This document shows positions 7,080 through 13,649 of a stretch of 13,649 nt of DNA, in pieces (positions within the stretch are counted from its first letter, which is position 1; the number at the start of each line of letters is the position of its first letter). Both the position numbers and the translations under genes were made by a program. The DNA comes from DAOPZC01 sp035353175 (GTDB lineage Bacteria > Verrucomicrobiota > Kiritimatiellia > RFP12 > UBA1067), in the NCBI GenBank assembly GCA_035353175.1, contig DAOPZC010000089.1, forward strand, positions 1 through 13,649, read 5' to 3'. Under the pieces are notes generated by a model. It did not search any database and was not told the origin of the DNA. It worked only from the letters and a program-made list of their open reading frames with translations.

Positions 7080-9482
7080 ATGCGTGTGAATAGCAACAAC
7101 AGCCAATCTTCTATCGAGTGGGTCGACGAACTGGTCAAGCGTGTCGGCACAACGCCCGACAAAGTGATCCCGATTCTGCAGGGCATACAGGAACGTTTCC
7201 ACTACCTTCCCGAAGAGTTGCTGCAGCACGTGTGCCGGACAACGGAAATCTCGCCCGCCGATCTGACCGGCGTGTCGAGCTTCTACTCCCAGTTCCGCCA
7301 CCGGCCTGCGGGATTGCATTCGGTCAAGGTGTGCGTCGGGACCGCCTGCCACGTCAAAGGCGCCGGCGCGGTTTACGACGCCCTGGCCCGTCATTTGGAA
7401 TGTAAGGAAGGCGAAGACACCGATCCCCGGGGCGTGTTCACCATCGAGAAGGTGGCGTGCCTGGGCTGCTGCACGCTGGCGCCGGTGGTCCAGATCGACT
7501 CGGTCATTTACGGGCACGTCACGCCGGCAACGGCCCCCGATATCCTGAAGAATTTCCTCGCGCAGATAAACGAGACGGCCTCGAATCTGGACCACACGCA
7601 GGCCGGTGTTCAGGACTCCGGGGAGATCCGCATCGGCCTGGGCTCCTGCTGCGTGGCCGGCGGCAGCGCCGGCGTCTACCAGACCGCGCTGGAGACGGTC
7701 AAGAGCCTCGGTATTCGGGCACGGGTCAAGCAGGTCGGTTGCGCGGGCATGTGCCACCGCACGCCGCTGATGGAGATCGTTCACGCCAAACAGGGCGTGT
7801 CTTCCTTTTATGCGAACGTCACGCCGGAAGCGGTTGCGGGGATCATCCGGCGCCAGTTCAAGCCGCCGTCGCTTGAGGGCCGCCTGAAAGCGTGGCTGCA
7901 GCACCATGTCAGCGAGCTGTTCGTGCCGCCAGCAGAAGCATCATCATGGCTTCGGCTCGATCTGGATCTGAGAGACAAGCCCGTGGCCGATTTTCTGGGA
8001 AAACAGATCCGCGTCGCCACCGAACATTACGGCCGGCTCAATCCTGTCGATCTGGAGGAGTATCTCCGGCACGACGGCTTTGAGGCGCTCAAAGCGTGCC
8101 TGGGGGCCTTGTCGCCGCAGGCGGTCATTGAGCGTGTCCTCTCGGCCGGACTGCGCGGCCGGGGTGGCGCGGGGTTCCCTTCCGGCCTGAAATGGCAGCG
8201 GGTCCGGGAGAGCAACGGCGAAAAAGTCACGATCATCTGCAACGGCGACGAAGGCGATCCGGGCGCCTTCATGGACCGCATGCTGCTCGAGTCCTTTCCG
8301 TACCGGGTCATCGAAGGCATGCTTATCGCCGCCTTCGCTGTGGGGGCAACCGAGGGGATCTTCTACATCCGCACAGAGTATCCGCTCGCCTTGGTCCGGG
8401 TCCGTGAAGCGCTCGCGCAGTGTCGCGCGCGCGGCCTGCTGGGCCAGAACATCCTGGGATCGGCGTTCTCGATCGACTTCGACATCAAGGAAGGCGCCGG
8501 CGCCTTTGTCTGCGGCGAGGAGACCGCCCTGATCCGCTCGCTCGAAGGCGCCCGCGGCATGCCGCGCCTGCGGCCACCCTATCCCGCGCAGAAAGGGCTC
8601 TGGGGCCGGCCCACGCTGATCAACAACTGCGAGACGTTTGCCTCGGTCCCCTGGATTATCCGCAACGGCGCCGAGCGCTTCCGCACCATCGGCACGGCCC
8701 GGAGCGCCGGAACCAAGGTCTTTTCGCTGACCGGCAAAATCCGCCACGGCGGGCTGATCGAAGTGCCCATGGGCATGACCCTGCGCGAGATCGTGGAGCA
8801 GGTCGGCGGCGGCATTGCCAACGATCTGAAGTTTAAAGCCGTCCAGATCGGCGGCCCCTCCGGCGGCTGCATCCCGGCCGACCGCGCCGACCTGCCCGTG
8901 GACTATGAGGCGCTGATGGGCGCGGGGGCCATGATGGGCTCCGGCGGCTTGGTCGTGCTCGACGAGCGCGACTGCATGGTGGACATCGCCCGCTATTTCC
9001 TGACCTTCACGCAGAGCCAGTCCTGCGGCCGCTGCACCTTCTGCCGCGTCGGCACGCGGCGCATGCTGGACATCCTCGAGCGCATCTGCGCGGGCAAAGG
9101 CGCTGCGGGCGACATCGAGCGGCTCGAAGAGCTGGCGCACGACGTGGCCGGCGCCAGCCTGTGCGGGCTGGGCCGGACCGCGCCGAACCCCGTGCTATCG
9201 ACGATCCGCTATTTCAGGAGCGAGTATGAGGCACACCTGCAGGGCAGCTGCCCGGCGGGGAAATGCCCGTCCCTGATCGCATACGCCGTCACCGACGCCT
9301 GCATCGGCTGCACCCTCTGCGCCCAGACCTGCCCGACCGGGGCCATTCCCTTCACGCCGCACGAGCGGCACGTGATTGACGACGCGGCCTGCGTGCGCTG
9401 CGACATGTGCCGCGGCGTCTGTCCCGAGAAAGCCATCAAGATCGTCACCGGGCCGGAAAGGAAGCGCCTGTGCCCACATTAA
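7080..9482 (+). CDS. NuoE-NuoF (HydC-HydB) fusion: NADH-oxidising flavoprotein with C-terminal 2x[4Fe-4S] domain
   Basis: This 800-residue soluble subunit should take electrons from NADH onto FMN and pass them along Fe-S clusters. Domains in order are as follows. A NuoE-like thioredoxin-fold [2Fe-2S] module occupies about 20-165 (C85, C90, C127, C131). A second thioredoxin-like [2Fe-2S] module occupies about 180-260 (C190/C191, C221, C225). The NuoF core has the FMN/NADH motifs 'GRGGAGFPSGLKW' (360-372) and 'CNGDEGDPGAFMDR' (387-400), 'GAGAFVCGEETAL' (472-484), and the N3-type cluster C649, C652, C655, C695. Two C-terminal [4Fe-4S] sites follow (C741, C744, C747, C751 and C771, C774, C777, C781). 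C632, H719, C724 and C729 match the zinc site of bifurcating HydB. HydB and HydC are usually separate genes; here they are fused. The ATG at 7080 is preferred; an in-frame GTG at 7056 lies inside the leader repeat, and no start has a strong ribosome binding site. The role of its partner (next gene) is open. Confidence 0.92.
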   Translation: MRVNSNNSQSSIEWVDELVKRVGTTPDKVIPILQGIQERFHYLPEELLQHVCRTTEISPADLTGVSSFYSQFRHRPAGLHSVKVCVGTACHVKGAGAVYDALARHLECKEGEDTDPRGVFTIEKVACLGCCTLAPVVQIDSVIYGHVTPATAPDILKNFLAQINETASNLDHTQAGVQDSGEIRIGLGSCCVAGGSAGVYQTALETVKSLGIRARVKQVGCAGMCHRTPLMEIVHAKQGVSSFYANVTPEAVAGIIRRQFKPPSLEGRLKAWLQHHVSELFVPPAEASSWLRLDLDLRDKPVADFLGKQIRVATEHYGRLNPVDLEEYLRHDGFEALKACLGALSPQAVIERVLSAGLRGRGGAGFPSGLKWQRVRESNGEKVTIICNGDEGDPGAFMDRMLLESFPYRVIEGMLIAAFAVGATEGIFYIRTEYPLALVRVREALAQCRARGLLGQNILGSAFSIDFDIKEGAGAFVCGEETALIRSLEGARGMPRLRPPYPAQKGLWGRPTLINNCETFASVPWIIRNGAERFRTIGTARSAGTKVFSLTGKIRHGGLIEVPMGMTLREIVEQVGGGIANDLKFKAVQIGGPSGGCIPADRADLPVDYEALMGAGAMMGSGGLVVLDERDCMVDIARYFLTFTQSQSCGRCTFCRVGTRRMLDILERICAGKGAAGDIERLEELAHDVAGASLCGLGRTAPNPVLSTIRYFRSEYEAHLQGSCPAGKCPSLIAYAVTDACIGCTLCAQTCPTGAIPFTPHERHVIDDAACVRCDMCRGVCPEKAIKIVTGPERKRLCPH

Positions 9483-11041
9483 CCATCGACAACACCGCGG
9501 TCCCCTTCGAGCCGGGCGAGACCATCCTGCAGGCCGCGGCGCGGGCGGGCATCGCGATTCCGACGCTGTGCAGCTTGAAGGGAATCGAACCGCCCACGTC
9601 CTGCTATGTCTGCGTGGTCAAGATCCAGGGCAAGGGCGCCTTGGCGCCCGCGTGCGCGACGCCGGCCGAAGAGGGCATGGTCCTGGAGAGCGGCTCCGAG
9701 GAGGTTCGCCGCTACCGCCGGCGGGCGCTGGAGCTGCTGATGAGCGAACACGCAGGCGACTGCGAAGGCCCGTGCCGGCGCATCTGTCCGGCGGACCTCG
9801 ACATCCCGGTCATGGCCCGGCACATCGCGTCCGGCGATCTGGACGCCGCTGCGCGCACGGTCCGGGAACGCCTCGCGCTGCCCGGCGTGCTGGGCTACGT
9901 CTGCCCGGCCCCCTGTGAGAAAGGGTGCGTCCGCGCGCAGGCCGACGGCGCTGTGTCGATCCGTGAGCTTCACAAGCGCGTGGCGGAAACGGCGCCCGCC
10001 GCCGGTGCCGCGGCGGCGCCCCGGGCGGCAGCGGCTTCGGGCAAGCGGGTCACGGTCATCGGCGCGGGGCCGGCCGGACTCTCAGCCGCCTATTACCTTG
10101 CGCTGCTGGGCCACGCCTGCACGATTGTGGACGACCGCGAAGAGCCGGGCGGCATGCTGCGCTACGGCATCGACCGTGCGGTGCTGCCGCTGACGGTTCT
10201 CGATCAGGAAATCGCGGTGATCCGCTCCCTGGGCGTGGCATTCCGGATGGGGTGCAGGGTCGGCGACCAGCGCGCCCTCGACGATCTGCTTCAGCGCTGC
10301 GATGCCGTGGTCTTCGCCACCGGAGCGCCGGCGGCCGAGCGGCCGTGGCCGTTCGACATCAAGGCGACGTCCAAGGGGATCGCGGTAGAGGCCCACACCT
10401 TTGCCACGGGCAGCGGCGGCGTCTTTGCCTGCGGCGGCGCGATCGCGGTCTGCCGCATGGCGTCCAGGGCCGTGGGGCAGGGTCGGCTGGCCGCGGAGTC
10501 GGTCCACCGCTTCCTGACCCGCAGCGCCGTCGGCGCGGCCCACTCCCCGCGCTTCGATTCCCGCCTGGGCAAGCTGGACGAAGAGGAACTCCGGCAACTG
10601 ACGTCTACCGACCTCGCCGCCTTTCCCGCAGATGCGGGAGGGGCAAATCCGTTTCCCGCATCGCTCGTCGCGGCGGCGGGCCGGTGCCTGCAGTGCGACT
10701 GCGGCAAGAAGCTCGAGTGCGTCTTGCGCGCCTATGCGCAGGAATACGAGATCAACCGCGACCAGTACAAGACCGGTGCTCGCAAGCACGTGACGCGGAA
10801 ACAGTATGCTAGCGGACTTGTGCACGAGCCGGGCAAGTGCATCGACTGCGGCCGTTGCGTCGGCATCACCGCCGCCGCGCACATCCGGCCGGGGTTGGCC
10901 TTCGGCAACCGCGGCTTCGACGTCACGGTCAAGGCCCCCTTCGGCGCGGATCTGGACGCCGCCATGGGGAGCGCGCTGGACCGCTGCATCGCGGCCTGCC
11001 CCGTCGGTGCGCTGTGGAAGTGGCGACGGCCGGAGGGCTGA
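9470..11041 (+). CDS. NuoG-type [2Fe-2S] / GltD-like FAD oxidoreductase fusion lacking the NAD(P)H-binding domain
   Basis: This 523-residue soluble electron-transfer subunit has four parts. A NuoG-like [2Fe-2S] domain spans 1-75 (C34, C45, C48, C62). A GltD-like N-terminal Fe-S region follows, with H94, C98, C102, C106 and then 'CPAPCEKGC' (145-153). An FAD Rossmann fold starts at 'VIGAGPAG' (196-203) with 'GGMLRYGI' (227-234). A C-terminal Fe-S region has C406, C409, C411 and C417, then C457, C460, C463, C506 and C510. GltD homologues insert an NADPH-binding Rossmann domain between 'ATGA' (283-286) and the 'GVFAGGD' strand. Here only about 30 residues separate them, and the strand reads 'GVFACGGAI' (317-325). 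FAD may bind, but this subunit should not bind NAD(P)H by itself. The GTG at 9470 overlaps the previous gene by 13 bases and has AAAGGA about 7 bases upstream. The open frame continues to 9407, but those residues lack family similarity. The pair is probably one enzyme with an unknown acceptor. Confidence 0.9.
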   Translation: MPTLTIDNTAVPFEPGETILQAAARAGIAIPTLCSLKGIEPPTSCYVCVVKIQGKGALAPACATPAEEGMVLESGSEEVRRYRRRALELLMSEHAGDCEGPCRRICPADLDIPVMARHIASGDLDAAARTVRERLALPGVLGYVCPAPCEKGCVRAQADGAVSIRELHKRVAETAPAAGAAAAPRAAAASGKRVTVIGAGPAGLSAAYYLALLGHACTIVDDREEPGGMLRYGIDRAVLPLTVLDQEIAVIRSLGVAFRMGCRVGDQRALDDLLQRCDAVVFATGAPAAERPWPFDIKATSKGIAVEAHTFATGSGGVFACGGAIAVCRMASRAVGQGRLAAESVHRFLTRSAVGAAHSPRFDSRLGKLDEEELRQLTSTDLAAFPADAGGANPFPASLVAAAGRCLQCDCGKKLECVLRAYAQEYEINRDQYKTGARKHVTRKQYASGLVHEPGKCIDCGRCVGITAAAHIRPGLAFGNRGFDVTVKAPFGADLDAAMGSALDRCIAACPVGALWKWRRPEG

Positions 11042-11069
11042 CGCCAGGGCGCTGAAAGGAAACGCAACG

Positions 11070-11864
11070 ATGACGCGATGGCGGTTAAAAAGGATGTTGC
11101 AGCGGGTGATGCTGGGGATGTTGGCCGTCGGCGGCATGCAACAGGTACGGGCTCAGGGCTCAGCGACAGGCGCGGTTCAGGCCCCGGGTGAGCCACTGAC
11201 GCTGTATGCGGTCAAGTACGGCGAGTCCGCATATCCTGCCGTGCGCCTTATCAAGGGCGACACAAGCGGCAAGAACCTTACGATCGCATGGATGTTCTAC
11301 GCGGTCAAAGCGGGCAGGGAGATCGTCCTAATCGACACCGGTTTCTCCGACACGAATGAGGCGAGCCGCTCTGGGGTCACCCTGCTGCCGTACCAGCCGG
11401 CGCTCGCCGCGGTGGGCATCACGCCGGAAACCGTCACCCACGTCGTGCTCACGCATACGCACTCCGACCACGCGGCCAACGTGTCGCTCTATCCGAAGGC
11501 GACGGTCATCGTCAACCGCCGCGAAGAGGGGTCCGCGTTCCTGAAGACGGTCGGACGGGACAGGCTTGTCACGTTCGACGCGTCGTATCCGGTGATGCCT
11601 GGCATGACCGTGCGGCGCGTCGGAGGACATACGGCCGGATCGTCGGTCGTCGAGCTCGCCGTCTGCGGGAAGACCTACCTGCTCGCCGGAGACGAAGCCT
11701 ATCTTCCCGAAAACCTCTCCAAGCTGATTCCGGTCGGGTCGGCCGTGGACGTCAACGCGAACCTCAAGTTTCTGACGATGGCGAAGAACAGCGGGGCTGT
11801 CGTGCTGACGCTTCACGATCCGGCCGTGGTGAAGGCCGGATGCGTGCGGCAGATCGCGCCCTGA
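11070..11864 (+). CDS. Exported metallo-beta-lactamase-fold hydrolase (lactonase-like)
   Basis: This 264-residue dinuclear zinc hydrolase has the complete metal-ligand set: 'HTHSDH' (H129, H131, D133, H134), H187 in 'GGHTAGS', D208 in 'AGDEA', and H249 near the C-terminus. The overall order resembles the N-acyl-homoserine-lactonase branch of the superfamily, but members act on many esters, lactones and thioesters, so the substrate is not assigned. Residues 1-29 form a signal peptide (positive 'RWRLKR', hydrophobic 14-22, cleavage near 'VRAQ'), placing the enzyme in the periplasm or outside. The ATG at 11070 is chosen for that signal peptide and for a GAAAGGAA ribosome binding site about 9 bases upstream; the frame is open further upstream only as overlap with the previous gene. 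It starts 28 bases after the redox operon and is probably co-transcribed with it, although its location differs from that of those soluble enzymes. It ends 45 bases from the convergent lipoprotein gene. Confidence 0.9.
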   Translation: MTRWRLKRMLQRVMLGMLAVGGMQQVRAQGSATGAVQAPGEPLTLYAVKYGESAYPAVRLIKGDTSGKNLTIAWMFYAVKAGREIVLIDTGFSDTNEASRSGVTLLPYQPALAAVGITPETVTHVVLTHTHSDHAANVSLYPKATVIVNRREEGSAFLKTVGRDRLVTFDASYPVMPGMTVRRVGGHTAGSSVVELAVCGKTYLLAGDEAYLPENLSKLIPVGSAVDVNANLKFLTMAKNSGAVVLTLHDPAVVKAGCVRQIAP

Positions 11865-11909
11865 TATGCACTGCGGCGCTTTCCCGCCCCCGCGTTTGAA
11901 GCCTTGCTC

Positions 11910-13559
11910 TCAGCGGGCTGACTCGCTCGGCGTCAGATGGAGCTCGAGCCACGTCATGGCCAGGGGCGTCGACTTTCCGTGCGTGATCGCGACCTTGTTG
12001 TAGCCGTCCTGGAGCGCTGAGGTCGGCACGTCGAAGGCCAGCACGCGCGCGCCGGTCTCGGCAACGCCTTTGACCACGTGCCAGATCTTCGTGTTGTCGT
12101 ACTTGTACCGCGGGTCGCGCGGCAGGTCGCCCAGCGGACGGCAGGCCGCGCCGTTCACGGTGACGGTCAATTGCGCGTCGGCGAGGCCCGGCGCCGCGTC
12201 GAGACTCACGTGCACCGTGCTGTGTCCGCCGTCCGGCCTCGGGCCGATGTGGAGGTCGAAGGTCTGCGCCGCGCCGGGCGGCAGCGGCCGGGGCGCCGCG
12301 GGCTCTTTCGTGAGGTCGGGCGCGGTGAAGGTCAGCACGTGCGTCCGCGGCTTGCCGAGCGCCGTGGCGAGGCTGCCGAGCTCGCGCAGGGCCGCCTGCC
12401 GCTCGCTGGAGTAGGTGACCTTGCCCTCGGGGTGGACCGTCTGCGTCTGGTAGGGGATCATGAAGTTGTTGAAGATGTAGACGGCGTCCGCGCCGCGGCT
12501 GAAGGCGGAGACCGCCCAGCCGCGCATGGACTCGATCGTGTTATTCATCTGCTTGACGGTCTTGTTCTGGGCGAGACACAGGGCCGCGTCGGCGCCCGGG
12601 ACGATCAGACAGCCGGAGGCGGGACTGATCGCCTGCTTCCAGCGCTCGACGGGGATGTCGGTGTTCGTCGGCGTGAACCAGTTCGACAAGATCACCATGT
12701 CCGTCAGGCCCTCCTGCGCCCAGGCGACGGCGTCGAGGCCGAAGCGCCGACCGATCTCGGGCGTGACGGGCACGCGCACGGCGATGCGGATGGGGTGCCC
12801 GCGCTCGCGGGCCTTCGCCTCGGTCAGCGCGCGGACCTCGCGCATGAACTGGTTGATCAGCGGCAGGCCCCCGGCGACCTGATCGTCGGGGAAAAGCGTC
12901 TGCGTGCGCATCCAGTCGAGCTCGATGCCGTCCACGTCGTAGGTGTCCAGCACCTCCCGGATGAAGGCCTGGTAGTAGGCCCGCACCTCCGGTTTGGCGT
13001 AGTTGAAAAGCCCGTTGGGCGGCCGGGTCCGCAGCTCGGGGTGATCCAGCCAGAGGCGGTTGATGCGCGACGGGATGTTGAAGTAGTGGTGGTCGTTCAT
13101 GCGCACCGAGACCCAGGGCGAGAGGCGGTCGGCGCGGCAGCGCGCGATGCAGACGGCGAAGGGATCGACGCCCTTCTTCTTGGTCTCCCAGAACATGCGC
13201 GGCCACTCGGTGATCTCCTTCTCGGGATCGGGCAGATTCCAGTAGGACTCCATGACCTTGCTGTCGAAGCAGGCACGCTGGTAGTTGACGTTGAGGAAGA
13301 GCGCCTTGACCTGGCTGCCGACGTACGAGTCGACGTAGGCGTTGAGCGCGGCAATGATTTCTTCACGGCTGCTGCGGTTCAGCGCCTGCTCGCGGCTCAC
13401 GCCCTTCTCCTGTTTACTCAGGCGCGGCTCGATCAGGACCGCGTCGGCGGACAGGTTCAGGTAGATCCCGCCCTTGTCCAATCCGGCGGCGGGGGACAAT
13501 ACTTTGCAGCCTGCGAGAACAACCAACGCCGGAATTACGCCAACAAGTCCCTTACGCAT
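11910..13559 (-). CDS. Lipoprotein with glycosidase-like TIM barrel, function unknown
   Basis: This 549-residue protein is secreted and lipid-anchored. The N-terminus has K3, a hydrophobic stretch (5-16) and the lipobox 'LAGC' with the modified cysteine at C18. Lys rather than Asp at the next position suggests outer-membrane sorting, if the E. coli rule applies. Residues about 30-370 read as a TIM barrel of the glycosyl-hydrolase-like type: 'WVSVRMNDHH' (149-158), then 'YDVDGIELDWMR' (207-218), whose E213 and D215 are the best catalytic candidates, and 'IRIAVRVPV' (257-265). Residues about 405-545 form a beta-sandwich C-terminal domain with repeated short strands. No named CAZy family is recognised. 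The start at 13559 has AAAGGGG (complement of 13568-13574) 8 bases upstream. It is the only - strand gene and is convergent with the preceding block. Glycan hydrolysis at the cell surface is the likely but unproven role. Confidence 0.85.
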   Translation of the reverse strand: MRKGLVGVIPALVVLAGCKVLSPAAGLDKGGIYLNLSADAVLIEPRLSKQEKGVSREQALNRSSREEIIAALNAYVDSYVGSQVKALFLNVNYQRACFDSKVMESYWNLPDPEKEITEWPRMFWETKKKGVDPFAVCIARCRADRLSPWVSVRMNDHHYFNIPSRINRLWLDHPELRTRPPNGLFNYAKPEVRAYYQAFIREVLDTYDVDGIELDWMRTQTLFPDDQVAGGLPLINQFMREVRALTEAKARERGHPIRIAVRVPVTPEIGRRFGLDAVAWAQEGLTDMVILSNWFTPTNTDIPVERWKQAISPASGCLIVPGADAALCLAQNKTVKQMNNTIESMRGWAVSAFSRGADAVYIFNNFMIPYQTQTVHPEGKVTYSSERQAALRELGSLATALGKPRTHVLTFTAPDLTKEPAAPRPLPPGAAQTFDLHIGPRPDGGHSTVHVSLDAAPGLADAQLTVTVNGAACRPLGDLPRDPRYKYDNTKIWHVVKGVAETGARVLAFDVPTSALQDGYNKVAITHGKSTPLAMTWLELHLTPSESAR

Positions 13560-13649
13560 CAGATATTCCCCTTTATTTCTTCGGCACGATCAGTCCGCGC
13601 GCGCGACCGGCCAGTGCAACACCTGATGTTTTGAAAACGGCCACGCGGT
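13560..13649 (-). promoter_or_regulatory. Upstream region of the lipoprotein gene (edge of window)
   Basis: These 90 bases hold the ribosome binding site of the lipoprotein gene (AAAGGGG on the - strand, 13568-13574) and an 11-base A/T-rich palindrome, GTTTTGAAAAC (13628-13638), in otherwise GC-rich DNA. No convincing -35/-10 pair is seen. The palindrome is at a distance that would suit an operator, but it is short. The region is cut by the window edge. Confidence 0.3.

Noticed and set aside
6869..7093. A 74-codon + strand frame in the gap before the redox operon
   Set aside because: It runs through the -35/-10 promoter and the leader repeat into the next gene, with no ribosome binding site and no recognisable similarity.
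4965..7907. A 980-codon open frame on the - strand opposite the GH172 and NuoEF genes
   Set aside because: Its translation is rich in Arg, His, Ala and Gly with no recognisable motif, and it crosses the promoter region. Long antisense frames are expected in GC-rich coding DNA.
7080..11041. A complex I (Nuo) operon
   Set aside because: No membrane subunits or NuoB/C/D homologues are present. The C-terminal ferredoxin domain and the GltD-like partner point to a soluble enzyme.
11865..11909. A bidirectional terminator between the convergent genes
   Set aside because: Only 4-5 base stems are found, and there is no T-run on either strand.
12078..13634. A 518-codon + strand open frame opposite the lipoprotein gene
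   Set aside because: The translation is low-complexity Arg, Gly, Val, Asp and Ala sequence. The opposite strand has a lipobox, a ribosome binding site and a clear barrel motif.

Overview
The window is GC-rich, gene-dense bacterial chromosome. It holds eight complete genes: seven on the + strand and one on the - strand at the right end. No rRNA, tRNA, CRISPR array, transposase or phage gene is visible. The mix is several secreted carbohydrate-active proteins with signal peptides or a lipobox, a soluble NADH-linked iron-sulfur flavoenzyme, and many long shadow frames on the opposite strand. This fits an anaerobic, polysaccharide-degrading member of the PVC group (Kiritimatiellota, Lentisphaerota or Verrucomicrobiota). 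That placement is inferred from gene content only; no marker gene is present.

Layout. 115-957: endonuclease IV (nfo) for base excision repair. 1064-3742: a large secreted clan GH-A-like glycoside hydrolase of unknown specificity. 3816-4703: a cation diffusion facilitator. 4794-6854: a secreted DUF2961/GH172 protein. These four lie in one direction with gaps of 73-106 bases, each with its own ribosome binding site, so an operon is possible but not shown. 6855-7079 is the largest intergenic gap. It carries a good sigma70-type promoter (6974-7003) and an 8-bp inverted repeat in the presumed leader. 7080-9482 and 9470-11041 overlap by 13 bases and encode a two-subunit redox enzyme. 11070-11864 encodes an exported metallo-beta-lactamase-fold hydrolase, 28 bases further on and probably in the same transcript. 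11910-13559 (- strand) encodes a lipoprotein with a glycosidase-like barrel, convergent with the preceding genes.

How the genes may work together. The GH-A-like enzyme, the GH172 protein and the lipoprotein would act outside the cytoplasm on glycans. The redox pair is the most interesting part. The first protein fuses a NuoE/HydC module to a NuoF/HydB module, with a C-terminal 2x[4Fe-4S] ferredoxin domain and the Cys/His/Cys/Cys pattern of the HydB zinc site. The second joins a NuoG-type [2Fe-2S] domain to a GltD-like flavoprotein whose NAD(P)H-binding domain is cleanly missing, followed by a further Fe-S domain. No hydrogenase H-cluster or molybdopterin subunit is present. The pair therefore looks like the NADH-oxidising core of a HydABC-type, possibly electron-bifurcating enzyme joined to an unusual flavin partner with an unknown acceptor. 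The domain calls are read from motifs; the bifurcation idea is inference.
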